Positions 52,707-64,000 of a DNA stretch of 64,000 nucleotides are shown piece after piece (the first letter of the stretch is position 1; every line of letters begins with the position of its first letter). Source of the DNA: Ophiodon elongatus (lineage: Eukaryota > Chordata > Actinopteri > Perciformes > Hexagrammidae); the NCBI GenBank assembly GCA_016806645.1, contig JACSYO010000530.1:1122001-1186000 (forward strand), read 5' to 3'. The notes below the pieces were generated by a model. That model was not told the origin of the DNA. It was given only the letters and a program-made list of their open reading frames with translations, and searched no databases. The position numbers and the translations under genes are program-made.

Positions 52707-52999
52707 GTGAGTAGCCGTTTTACCCCCCCCCCCCCCCCTCCCCTCTTCTCCTCCTCCTCACTTTCTCTTCACTCCCTCCTCTCAGCACTGCCGGGCAGCT
52801 TGGGATAAGGGGTGTGGGGGGGGTTTGTGTTGTTCAGGCACCTGGCCAGCCCACACAATAAAGCGTGCTGCTAGAGTGAGAGAGACGGGGAAGGGGATGT
52901 GACTGTCTCAGATTATGTGTGAAGATGCAAGATTTTACCAGTAAGCTGTGAAATGGTTCTTCTTTGTGCAAGTTGAAACCGTGTCCCTTGTGTCACCTC

Positions 53000-53000
<1 letters not shown>

Positions 53001-53065
<65 letters not shown>

Positions 53066-53092
53066 TGTGTGTGCGCGTGTGTGCGCACGTGC
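53001..53092. repeat. (GT)n microsatellite with GCGC interruptions
   Basis: GT run to about 53060, then gtgcgc-type units. Confidence 0.95.
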
Positions 53093-54119
53093 GTTATTTG
53101 TGTGCAAGTGGGTTTCAAGCCGTGTACATCTCCTGAATCCTTTGTTTTAAAATGTTTTAGTAACCCGGGAAAAGGGATTTGTCCACAGTGTAACTCGCCC
53201 GAGACCACTATCTTGTACAGTTGGCCAAAGACCAGCTCTACCAAAGATTATTTATTCCTTTCTTCTTCTTTTTTTTTACTCTCATTTCTTTGTTTTGCTT
53301 CGGGGTGAGGGTTCTTAGTTGCAGGATAACTTTTTTTTTTTTGGACGATGCATATTCAGTTTGCTTCATCCGCCTCAGGCTGGATCGAGAGTCAAATGAG
53401 TGATGACATGACACACATTCACAAGGCAGCAACACAGCAGCCTCTAGTGGCCACGTGCGAAACGCAGGCACGCAGACAGATTTGAAACAACATTCACAAT
53501 GCAATCACATGATTGGGACATTTATCTGTCAAGTGAATAATGCATTAATCAAGTATCTGGACTTTTAGGTTGATTGTAAGGAAACAATAAGAGTTGGCAG
53601 GTGCACAGCTACAATACAGAGGGGTAAAACAAAAAGAAAATAATATTATTTAGTGAGTGTTTACATTGAGGGGCTGAAGGTTAATGATGATGACAAGGTC
53701 AACAAAAACCTGCATCTTTAAACCGACATGGATGACAAGTCCTTGAATTGCTTATTAGAAAAGCTACAATTCAATGACAACTGGCACACTTGCAAAACTG
53801 CCATCTGCTGATGTAGATAATGTAATGTCTTTTAAATTAGTATAACGACCGCAGTATAATTTCCATTGCCGAACCACATGGTGTCTTATATTATCGTGTA
53901 ATTTCTGTTCCTTTGAGTCTTTAGTGAAGTACAGTGTGTATAAACGCTACTGAAACAGTGTAATATAGTAGGGTCAAGTTTAATATTGATCATGTTGGGG
54001 GAGGGCGACTCTTTCGAAAATAGAAAAGCATCAGTTTACCCTCCTCTCTAATCGGCCCTGAAGGTCACCGCCTTATTATTTGATCTCATCTCCTGTTCTT
54101 GTTCGCACTTAATAAACCA

Positions 54120-54420
54120 ACATGTCTTCATGAGAGAATGGGTTGTTAGCCCATGGCGGCCCCAGCGACAGGCGCACGTTGTGAAACGGTTTCGGTATTA
54201 AACGCATAGCAAACATTATGATTTCAAACTACCTGTCTAGGTTCAGGCAACTAAACTACTTGTTTAAGTTTAGGGAAAGATCACGGTTTGGGTTAAAATA
54301 TGTGACATAAGTGACGGTTAGGTACATATCGCAAGTAAATGTACCGACGTAAGTTAAAACAAGTCACATGGGACACGAACGGTGGTCTCCTGGGTGAAAG
54401 TCCTGTGTTGTAAGTAATGA
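54120..54420. repeat. Interspersed repeat with 'gggaaagatcacggtttggg'
   Basis: The 'gtttagggaaagatcacggt' and 'ggtctcctgggtgaaagtcc' blocks are typical of a high-copy fish repeat. A degenerate reverse-oriented relative appears near 43640-43730 ('cccaaaccacaatcgtttcc'). Confidence 0.5.
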
Positions 54421-54641
54421 AAGGGAAGTACTCCAGCCGATTATCAATAAACGTAAAGAGGGGTAATATGCTGCTTGCACAGACGACCCATGCAGCCGGT
54501 CTGAATACACAGTAATTGAATATATATTTGCACGGCATGCTGGCGTGTGAAAATGTGTTTTAATGGTGTGATGCCTGTGGTTCTTTGCCCAGCCAATCAC
54601 TTTTGCTCCTATGTGTAAACAGTGTGTTTCGTCTTTCCCAG

Positions 54642-54750
54642 TGGCGCTGGCGTCCAGCGAACAGAATCCCGTGGTGATCATCGTCGTCGTGTCCGTGGCC
54701 GCCCTGATCATGCTGCTCTCCATGGGAGTCGGCCTGCTCATCTGGAGGAG
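54642..54750 (+). CDS. epha10: Eph receptor exon: transmembrane segment
   Basis: The exon begins with the split codon t|tg (Leu) and then ALASSEQNP, a short extracellular stalk. A 25-residue hydrophobic run follows, [12 protein letters not shown] through GVGLLIW (54671-54745), the single membrane-spanning helix. It ends with the Arg-Arg stop-transfer signal. 'SSEQNPV' resembles EPHA7, while the end 'IWRR' resembles EPHA10. Acceptor: tctttcccag ending at 54641, with a good pyrimidine tract. Donor: gtagac at 54751, a weak match beyond the GT. The choice of 54750 is supported because ag|a completes Arg at the start of the next exon, in phase 2. The length of 109 bp is in the normal range for this exon. 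Confidence 0.93.
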
Positions 54751-56152
54751 GTAGACACTTACACACGCACGCACGTAAAAACATGCTTCATCCACCATCC
54801 ACTTCATTCATTCCGTCAGCTTTTAATTCCCTCAGCACGTTACACAAACACACGCTGACACGCTCAGTGTGCAAACACCCGATCACGGACTCCATCGCGT
54901 ATTCAGTCAACTGTCACATGATACTCCGTTATAATCCAGATTACAGTAATCCGGTGACAGGAGGAAATCCCTCTGTGAAAGGAATCTGCAGCGGCGGCGA
55001 GAGAATGGCTGAAATTACACGATAACCAGTTACTCTCGTCGTTTAATATGCAACATAAAGAAGTCAGCGCAGTAATGGTGCCGTCTGAGTCGGGGGGGGG
55101 GTGGGGTCAGAGTCTTCTTTGATCATTTTCTTGGCGAGGAGTTCATAGTTCTTTGCTATCTAATTAGTTTTCTTATAGATAAGTGGGAATTGTGAAACGG
55201 CAGAGAAGATCAGAGAGAAGTTAAAGCGGTGTCACTTGCATAACAGCTGACGCATTGGTTTACTCAGACCAACATGTGTGCTTTTCAAAACGGCTTTTTA
55301 CAATAAGAGTGGACGGTCCAGATTCATTATTTCACTCCATTAAAAAGAAAAGAAAAGAAAAAGAAGATCTTTAGAAGATGAGACAACTAAAGCATTTCAC
55401 TTAAAGCAAATGGTTGGAGTTGCATGTAACCACGGCCTCCTCCACGGTTAATGTGACCTAATTTTTCAATTTCAATCTGCTCAGTCTCCTCAAATCAAAA
55501 ATTTATTTTTCAATTGGGAGAGTTGGAAGTGACCATTGAGACTGCAGCGGGAAGGACGAGGAGCTTAATTTCTTAAGTGGCAGCACTTCAATTTGGGTAT
55601 ATTTTAGAACTAAATTGCATGAATTGTGTCTGTCGAACCTCAGAATGGACTAAAGAGTGAATTGACCACAAATAGAATTTCGGCTGGTGCTTTAAGCTAT
55701 AGGCGGTTTTGTTTTTGGCATCATTGGGCAAAAATTCCATAACAACATTTCTGAGTAATGTAATTCAAGTGATCTGAGAGAAAAGTAGACTTCTACACCT
55801 CCTCTTGGCCAATCACAGGTCATTTCAGAGAGAGGGCGTTGCTGTCGGCTGTTCTACAACCAGCAGATTTGCATGCCCGTCCCTTCGGAAGGTGAAAGCC
55901 TGATTCAGCGGCGGACAGTCCTGCAGAAAAAGTTGTTATTCCTTTGGCTACGGTTAGCAGCAGGCTAAAAACCTTTAGCAACATATTCCATCCCTGGAGC
56001 GCTTCACCGATATTGTGGCTAGCTAGAGAATCACAATGTGTCACCTTAAAGGGGTTTACAGGCCCGTAAGTTTGCAAAGAAAAACAGGTCAGCACTTATT
56101 AAGTCTAAATAGCCACCCGAAATTGGACTTCTTTCTGTCACAGATCACAGCT

Positions 56153-56184
56153 GATCATAAACCTCGTCTTTGAGGTTTATGATC
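56153..56184. repeat. 13-bp inverted repeat with 6-base loop
   Basis: gatcataaacctc (56153-56165), loop gtcttt, then gaggtttatgatc (56172-56184); a perfect hairpin. Confidence 0.9.
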
Positions 56185-56474
56185 CTACTAAACCCAGAAA
56201 TGTCACACAATCGGACTATCAATCAACCACATACTCGACGCGTTCCTCGTTTCAATTCGGCACCGCCATTCAGCGTAATCTCCGGACCTTTAATGCATGT
56301 TTTACTGTCTTGTTTATTGCGCCGAGTATATCTTGCCGTATACTTGCACGTTTTATTCAGCTGTGCAGATAAACGGGGTGAGAGTGCATTTCTGCTCGTC
56401 GTTCCAACCACTTTGCTCTCTGACTCATGTCCATTTCTATATTCTGCCAGCTCGCCACACACACGCCCCCCTCC

Positions 56475-56476
<2 letters not shown>

Positions 56477-56510
<34 letters not shown>
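56477..56510. repeat. (CA)n microsatellite
   Basis: Clean CA run. Confidence 0.95.
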
Positions 56511-56512
<2 letters not shown>

Positions 56513-58549
56513 TACACAGTATGTGGTGTACGCGCCATCACACATACGTGGGGAGCACATATCTGCTACTCCCACACAGTTACACACATGGTCGAAAAAC
56601 AATTGTTTTTTTTGTTTTTCTTCTTTTTCTTTTTTTTTCTTTGACTGGCGTTCAACTGATATCTGTCCAGGGAGATTTATTTTCGGATACATTGCGAAAA
56701 CATTTGCATGCATACTTTGTGTGCATTCTCTTGTTTCCGAACTGAAAACACACACGCACACACAACACACACACAGATCTACATTGGCGCCATCTCTCAT
56801 CCCGATAAGGCAAAGCAGGCCGATTCTACGGGTGCACCGACCTGACTCGATAAAGAGGGGATTGTGATATAGAGAGCACCGGACCGATTCGACATAAACA
56901 CAAACGGTCCGATGATGGAGTCAACCGGGTGTAGAAATTGGTTCTATTCACCACCAGGAGCCCCTTACAGACCGGTGCTGTCAGTCAAGCGTCTACAAAG
57001 AAATGTAAGGGAATAGATGTGCACGCGTGCAGCACACAGGCCGCGCGAAGGCAACAGCACTGCAGTAGAAAACACATGGAATATGCAAAAAATGGGCTCT
57101 CAGCGCACACACTCACACACACAAGTATTTAAACACACTTGCTTTGTGGGAAGGCAGCGTCACCCTCCTCACGCACAGGCCAGTGATGAATAATAATGCT
57201 TATCTTTTCCCTCCTTTTATTTCCATCGCCGCATTCATTGAAAGCGGTCCGCATTGTTCATCCCTACTGGACCATTAACTTGCTCGTCATGTTTTTGCAT
57301 AGAGACAAAGAGGGAATGGCTTGATGCCTCAATTACCATGCTCCGGTGTTTTGCAAAGACAGCCAGCTCCCCGGTCACAGCTGGAGGGGTCTCGGTTACA
57401 TCGATCCGCCCTGCTCACGCAGACACATGCAAATGAGTCCCTCAGGCCGGGGGGGTGGGGGGGGGGAGCGGGCGGTCGCACACGCGCTTAAAGGCATGCC
57501 ATGGACGGCAGCCACGCTTCATCAGACAAAAAACTCTGGCTTGTGCACGGCTCACTTTTGAATGGGAGGGTTCGTGTCAGCGGCGGGGTTTGCTTTGAAG
57601 CATTTCTCTGCCTGTATAGTCCAAAACACACCGGCAGTTGGCTCGCTACTTGTTTTCCCACGTAAAAATATGCGAGAGACCGAATGCACCGCCGTCCTAT
57701 TCAGAGCGGTAACGGCAGCCATCTTTTTTTTTCTTCAGCTTCGCCTCTTCAGCCGGTGCATGCGGGCTTAGAGTACTGACTTACTATCTTATTTGGTTCT
57801 TGTACCTCGGTCTCGTACCTGTGATGGTGGACGAGGGGAAAGTCACTGAGGTATAACAGTCCAGACCTATGAAGCGGGGAGTTTGAACGATAGTTCGAAC
57901 TCATGACCAATACTTCGATTGCGATATGATTGTCAATATTCGAAGGGAATTATCATTTGTACGTCATCATTCTCATTTTGATTGGAAAATCATAAAAGTT
58001 AATCGTTGTGGGAGTTATTTGCGGGGGTCTGTAGAATATGATCTCTGCAGCGTCGCGATATTTGATCTAAAATTTTATTTTGACACACATTCCGCCTTCA
58101 ACGAATATTGCGTCCCTGCGAACAGTTTTTTGTTATTAATTGTACGGCCCTAATATTTAAAGAAGTTACCTGGTGAACCCATAGCTTGAGGGATTGGCTC
58201 TTCTGGCTCAAAGTCAAGAGAAATAACACCCTAAAACATCCAGCGCCGCTTTCTAAAATCGTTTCTTATACGTCATACTATGGTGCGTCGTGTCGGAGCG
58301 CCGTGCCACCACACCTCTGATGCTACAGCTGCCACGCCCCACGTCTAATAATGTTGGGAAGTTTCTTTTGTCTCTTTGATACCTTATCGTGACACTTTGT
58401 CCCATCACTTACACGCGTGCACACACACAGTCCATTGGTGCCTGACGGACTTTGATGGAGCCAGAGTTCCAGGGCATTGCCCAAACATTCTCCAGGAAGC
58501 CCAGGCTCGAGTGGTCAGCGCGGGGATTGTTTACCCTCCACCGGCCACA

Positions 58550-58551
<2 letters not shown>

Positions 58552-58590
<39 letters not shown>
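58552..58590. repeat. (TG)n microsatellite
   Basis: Clean TG run. Confidence 0.95.
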
Positions 58591-58591
<1 letters not shown>

Positions 58592-60481
58592 GTCTTTTCT
58601 GCTCGAGTGTGTTGTGTGAATGTCTGCGTCTTGCGAGTGAGTAACACGTTATCAGCGGGAGATGGAGAGAGAGATCGGGAAGAAAGCTAGAGGGTCATTT
58701 CATGGGGCCAGTGACTCTTGGCGAGACAGAGACAAAAAACAAAAACAAAAAGAAGTGGGATTCAAAAAGGGAGGAAAAATGAGACGGAGGAGGACCGGGC
58801 CGGCCTGGAGGAAAGGTCTCGGGCACCGTGGTGTCGTTTCCTGCGTGTCTCGTACAGATCATTGCTTCCAAAAAGCCCCCCACCAGCAGACACGGATGTC
58901 TTCCATTTTAAAATGTGAACGCTGTCATTCCAAAGGGCCTCTGTGTCAGTCTTGGAAGTATGTTTCCATTTATTATTCATAAGTCACAGATGAATAAGTG
59001 ATTACTTTATTGTGATTGATACCTAAAACCTAAAACCTATAACGGCTTTACCTTTTTTGTGCAAGAAAAGGGAGGGAAAGCTTCAGCGGGGATCACAGGA
59101 GTCAGTGTTCAAGCTCCCAATGCAATAAAAGAAAGCCGAGGTGTTGCCGTGTTGGATCCAGTAAACCAGTCATATGAATGGATAAAACCCCAATTTCCCG
59201 TGTATTTTGCCCCACATACCTTTTTACCGCTGGCCTAATCCCTCTCTGCTTCACTTGCACCCGTCATCTAGGATTCCATTCCCTCTGTCTCACCTATTAT
59301 GCATTTTTATTTCCATTGCTACACTTTATTTGAGAGGAGGAGAATTTGGGTATGTAGAGGAGAGAGCGGGCAGTGAATAGGCTTCATTTACATGGCATCC
59401 GTTCCCTTTTTCTTTTTTCTGCTTTAATGTTCCCGAGCGAGTGGGCTCATGCCTGTACTCGGAAGAATGTCTCATTGAGATGCACAGTGTATATGTAGAT
59501 GAGGCTAGTGCTGATTCTGTCAGCCCAAACGATAATGGCAACTTTTTTTTTTTTTTTTGACTATACTTTAATATCGCTATGCAGGGAAAATATGTCACAT
59601 TCTTGTTTTTTTGTACCTCTACCTTCCCCATTAATTACAATTACGCATCAAAAATGAAATGCGCTTTCAAATTTTCTCCGAAGCACAAAGGCTGAAACTA
59701 AGATGACAGCTCTTGCCAAATTTAACGTTTGATGAGGCCGAGCTGACGGTGACAGAATTTGGCCGGAATCTTCAGCGGTTTGGCATCCACGCACTTCTTC
59801 CTGCCATCTGGTTCTTCAGAAGTGTGAAATTCACATTGGTCCAGAATTCTCGTCAAAAGCATAAAATTGGAAACCAATTCAGCGACGCGATTTTAAAAAA
59901 GGAAACGGCGGGCTATATTTTCAAAATAGAGAATAAATGTTTTCATAGTTTCTGCATGTTCTCTTGGCAGCAGCCATCATGTTCCACTGGTTAGGATGAT
60001 TAGAGTTGAGAGAAAGGAATCTATTCATCAATCCAAAGTTGTGTTGACTGACCATCTTTTTCAAGAAATGAGAAGAGCCAGAATTGACATTGGCACCCCC
60101 CCCCCTCCCCTCCCCTCCTTGTTTTCTTTCCCAGCAGCGTCTGCTCGAGCTCCTCCAATGTAACTCCTGCTAGCGTGGTGCTGCTTTCGACCTCCTTCTC
60201 CACTCTTCCTCCTCCTCCTCTTCTTTCTCCTCTTCCTCCCTTCACACAGCTGATGCCCAGGTACACTGGCATGCCTGCATTCCCCCTTCCCAACCCTCTC
60301 ACCCCCCACCCTCCACCCCCACTCACCTTTCTTCCACTGTTCATTTCCTTGCATCTCTTCTCTACTTCTGCGCTTCTCTTTCTTCTTCCTCGAGCTTCCT
60401 TCATACCGAAAGAATGATAATAAGCCAAACCCAAATCCCCTTTGTCTTCCCTTTTTGTCGAGCTGTTTGGCCAATCATTTC

Positions 60482-60505
60482 ATATATATATATATATATA
60501 TATAT
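60482..60505. repeat. (TA)n microsatellite
   Basis: Clean TA run of 24 bp. Confidence 0.94.
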
Positions 60506-61732
60506 GATCTTGAAAATGTGATGGAGAGTGTTACCGTTGAATTAAAAAAGGAGCCACCCTCCAAAAAGACCTGCTTTGCATCTGCTATTTCAATTTGGTC
60601 ACATTTGTGACATTTCAAAAGGAGAAATGGACTCACGTCATGCGACTTTGCCTGTCTCATGCAGTCCTGCCAATCTTCTTTTTTTTTTTCTTCTCTACCT
60701 TATTTCCGTTCTCCAAGGCTCAGTTGCCTCCTTGTCTCCTCGCGTCCTTCATGTCACTTGGCTTGTCCCCTTAAATCTGCTATTTCTCTACTTTTGCTCG
60801 TCGTTTTGTCGTCGTTGTCACGTGACCCCCCCTCCCTTGCGTCCTTCATCTCTCGCATCCATCAATCCTTTCCCTGCACTCCTACTACCATCCGTTCACC
60901 CCCCCCCGCCCCCCGCCCCCCGCCTCCCGCTTCTTCCTCTGCCCCTCCCTGTGTACTTTATGGGCTATTCTGTGAGCCTCTTCAACTATATGTCTCCTTC
61001 CTTGCATACCCTTCTGCCCAATTATCCTCTTATCCGTAACCTCCTATTTTCTTGTCATTTCCTCTGCCTCTCCGTCTCCTGACTTCCTCGCATTTCTTCT
61101 CAATGATTTATCCCCTGCTTTGCCCTCATCCTCCTGTCATGTTAACCATTTGCTCCCTTACCCCCCCCACCCCCATAATATTCTACAGACCCCCCTCTCA
61201 AGTCTCTTGCATCATTTTCCTGGTACCGCCATGCCCTCCGTCCTCATCTTTCTCCCTCCACCCCGCTCCCTAACAGCTGTGCTCTCTTATCTATTCATTC
61301 TTGTCTCCTCTCCCCTGTCTGGTATCTCCTGCCCTGAGGATCTGTGCTGCATGTGTCTGCGGGTGTGTTTTGACAGACAGGGTCCTGACCTTGTCTCAGA
61401 CCCTGCTGCTGCTGCACAGTCTGAAGGATGTGTCGGCCTATCACGTCCCCCAATGCAAACACTCGCATGCAAAAAATAAATAAATAAATGAAACAACCTA
61501 CAATCCTTTAAACGCAAGCGTCTGTGCGAACATTTGCATAACCCCCCGCCCCCTGCTCGCATTTACTCGCATGCGCATACTCGTAAAGAACCAAGAGCAC
61601 GCACATGCACCGGGCTCTCTGTGAACTCCCTTTCAGCTGTGCAGCGCTTCTGTGTGAAGTGCTGATGTGCTCCGACAGACGCATTAACGCACGGCTCCCT
61701 GGGCAGATATTAGGTTTCATTTAAACGCACGT

Positions 61733-61734
<2 letters not shown>

Positions 61735-61773
<39 letters not shown>
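61735..61773. repeat. (CA)n microsatellite
   Basis: Clean CA run. Confidence 0.95.
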
Positions 61774-61774
<1 letters not shown>

Positions 61775-63059
61775 GTCCAGGTTCGTATACACATGCATGG
61801 ACGACCTCACCCGTTGACTCTCCCCGTGTACAGACCGTGTTCCTCAGTGTCCTCAGACAAAGCTCACTCACCAGACTGTCCCCGTCGTCTACAATCCCTG
61901 AAAACATACCCAGCCACAATTATTTGTTACACGGTCACTTGTTGATGTGACGCTTGCAGATATAAAGGCACAGGGGCATGTCAACATTGAAGGGGGAGGG
62001 GGGGGGGCACATATTAATTGGCGGGGGTCTGTGGGTCCTCCCCCAGGATATTTTCAGCATCAAACGCATCATTTTTCTGCATTCTGGTTCATTTTTTTTA
62101 CTTTTTGATGGCTCAATTAATGGTGAAAATGTCTTTGTTTGTCTAAAGGAAAACACACAATGTAATCATATAATGGGATGGAATGTAGTATGGTTCTCAG
62201 GCTTTCTGTATCATTTAAAATATTTACTCTCCTGCAGATCAACCTTTTCCGTATTTAATGTTATCTCTGCTGAGTCAGCACGCGTGTTGGCATTTTACTC
62301 TTCTGTCCTCTTTTTTGTATCATTTGTTTGGGGGAAGAAACCTCTTGAAATGTGCCTGGGGCATCTATTCAATTGAATGCTACTTAATTTTCATGAATTT
62401 ATGGACGCCTGGACTTTAATAGCTCATACAGCAAAATCATGTTCAAAACTTTCAGCACATCGACATATCCCACATATCTCAAAATACCAACATTTAAGTA
62501 ATATTAAGAGAATAAAGTTGTCATTTAATGAGAATAAAATCTAAATATTTCAAGACAAAAGACGTAGTAATAATAATACGAGCACAAAATGGCAATAAAT
62601 GATAATATTTGAAGAAAAAAAATGTTTGATTGAAATGCTTTTGCAATTAATATCAAATTAGTAGGTACGGGCGATTGTAGGTATTCCAAAACGCGGTAGG
62701 GACATACATCACCGTCTCTAACCATGAATCACACACATGTGAACCAATGTACAAACATATCATAAACCTCTCGAGCATGTAAACTAAAACACTGCCAAGT
62801 GGCGCAAGGTTCTTCTGAATGTAGCTGTTTATTGACCTTGTGTATCTGGGATGTATTGAGAAACGCATTTAATCAGCACCCTGTTTGTTAGAAGATTCTC
62901 TGATGCACTAAAAACTGTTTGCAATTCCTTGGCTGCGACCCTCTTGTCTTGTTTTCCCGTCCCGCTCTCTAATCCAAGTAAGCGTGGCGCTGGCCATCCA
63001 GAATGTCCGTTCATCACTCGTTAATCTCCCGCTAACCGTGTGTGTTTTTCTGGATTCTC

Positions 63060-63060
63060 C

Positions 63061-63091
<31 letters not shown>

Positions 63092-63116
63092 TGCGCGCGT
63101 GTGTGTGTGTGTGTGC
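63060..63116. repeat. (GT)n microsatellite with alternating GC core
   Basis: GT run, gcgcgtgcgcgcg core, GT run; fully alternating purine/pyrimidine and so a possible Z-DNA former. Confidence 0.94.
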
Positions 63117-63649
63117 GTTAAGAGCCAAGTTTCCCTCTAATCCTTTAAGTCATCAGCAGTCAGATCATAGAGAGCTCTTTCCTCTTTAGACCCCATGTGG
63201 TGACAAGGGATGAGAGATAACAGTGTGTGCACATGCGTGTAGAAAGCGTGTCTGTGTGTGTGTACATCTTTTCCATAAAACCTTCCATCAGGGTGAAACA
63301 ACAATAGTGTATCAATTCCCGGCCTATCGGTGTGTGTCCCTGTGACTCGCTCAGTCAAATCAGGCAGGATTTTCCCTTATTCGGCCTCAGATCCGTCTGT
63401 TGCTCATCAGCGCCGTCACGTCGGGGGTCTTTCTCGGAACGCCTCTCCGTATCCTCTCCATCACCACTGTCAATACTCTCGTCCTCGTCATCTCACAGTT
63501 TCTGCACATTCCCATACAATCTGTTGCGTTGCAAGACAAACAGCGTCTGATGCTCGTGTTCGTTTGTGTCTGCCGACTGTGTGTGTCGGGGGGTGGGGGG
63601 GGGGGGGGGGCAAACACTGTCTGATGCCTTTCTTTGTTTCTCTTTGCAG

Positions 63650-63705
63650 ACAATGCGGCTACAGCAAAGCCTCTCAAGAGGGAGACGAGGAACTTTACTT
63701 CCAGT
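63650..63705 (+). CDS. epha10: Eph receptor exon: start of cytoplasmic juxtamembrane region
   Basis: This short 56-bp exon encodes (R)QCGYSKASQEGDEELYFQ plus one base of the next codon. 'CGYSKA.QEGDEELYF' is almost the EPHA7 juxtamembrane sequence. EPHA10 has a related 'C.Y.K...DEEELYF', so the exon fits the Eph family firmly but is the strongest argument for EPHA7. The regulatory juxtamembrane tyrosines (family motif 'YxDPxTYEDP') belong to the next exon, outside the window. Acceptor: tttctctttgcag ending at 63649. Donor: gtaagt at 63706, a strong consensus. The in-frame Cys-Lys-stop that follows Gln if the intron is read through confirms that the exon ends here. Confidence 0.9.
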
Positions 63706-63957
63706 GTAAGTGACGGCGATGATCACTCTATTACCGTATAACACAGTGGGTGTTTTTGTTCAAACTCTGAGGACGGGAGGGGGTGGGGGGGATCTGTCAA
63801 TAAATGCTTTATCTTTCCAAGTGCTGGAATGCACATCAACACACACATTCGCGTGCCTTACACATTGACTTCTGAGGCATTAAGAAGCGCCGCGGCATTA
63901 ATTCTTAATTCGGAGTGCATGCTTAGCCAACTCTGAGCACGCTGACACACTCCATTT

Positions 63958-64000
<43 letters not shown>
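63706..64000 (+). other. Start of the next intron (truncated by the window)
   Basis: It begins gtaagt and contains a G-rich run and a terminal GT tract from 63960 to the window edge. The exon with the YxDPxTYEDP juxtamembrane motif and the kinase exons should follow downstream. Confidence 0.85.
63960..64000. repeat. (GT)n microsatellite at the window edge
   Basis: GT run continuing past the end of the window. Confidence 0.95.

Larger units (their letters stand above)
52707..54641 (+). other. Intron between FNIII-2 and transmembrane exons
   Basis: A 1935-bp intron, gtgagt...ttcccag. It begins with a C-rich run (52722-52740) and carries a GT tract with GCGT interruptions (53001-53092). A region at 54120-54420 resembles an interspersed repeat common in percomorph fishes. 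No gene is visible. Confidence 0.9.
54751..63649 (+). other. Intron between transmembrane and juxtamembrane exons
   Basis: An 8899-bp intron, gtagac...ttgcag. It contains an inverted repeat (56153-56184), CA/GT tracts (56477-56510, 58552-58590, 61735-61773, 63060-63116), a TA tract (60482-60505), pyrimidine-rich sequence 60095-61330 and a G/C-run cluster at 60899-60929. The rest (54960-56100, 57130-58380, 58980-60050, 61930-62900) shows no gene or recognised repeat. Confidence 0.88.

Noticed and set aside
59713..59994. 93-codon + frame as a gene
   Set aside because: No domain, no splice or promoter context, AT-rich random composition.

Overview
The window is genomic DNA from a ray-finned fish, most likely a percomorph teleost. 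The evidence is long introns with GT-AG boundaries, more than thirty dinucleotide microsatellites (mostly CA/GT), and several interspersed-repeat families that look like those common in spiny-rayed fishes. There is no sign of bacterial, viral or organellar organisation.

Only one protein-coding gene can be supported. It is a + strand Eph receptor tyrosine kinase gene, with six internal exons inside the window (23778-23933, 29106-29435, 49485-49609, 52406-52706, 54642-54750, 63650-63705). Spliced, they total 1077 bp (359 codons) in one unbroken frame, entering and leaving in phase 1. They encode the end of the extracellular cysteine-rich/EGF-like region, both fibronectin type III domains, the transmembrane helix and the first juxtamembrane residues. 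The signal peptide and ephrin-binding domain lie upstream of the window. The kinase, SAM and C-terminal parts lie downstream. The best family match from memory is EPHA10; EPHA7 is the main alternative because of the juxtamembrane residues.

Layout: 1-23777 is the 3' part of a large intron rich in microsatellites and repeats. 23934-29105 is a 5.2 kb intron with one inverted-repeat element. 29436-49484 is a 20 kb intron holding a 1.73 kb hAT-like insertion with a perfect 8-bp target duplication and an internal 27-bp minisatellite, a separate 24-bp minisatellite, two perfect palindromes (34 and 48 bp), and very long CA, GT and poly-T runs. 49610-52405, 52707-54641 and 54751-63649 are shorter introns. 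63706-64000 begins the next intron.

The most unusual coding feature is a serine-rich insertion of about 46 codons, including 21 consecutive serines, in the second fibronectin domain. It makes that exon 301 bp where the family exon is usually about 163 bp. I found no RNA gene, no CRISPR array, and no second convincing coding gene on either strand.
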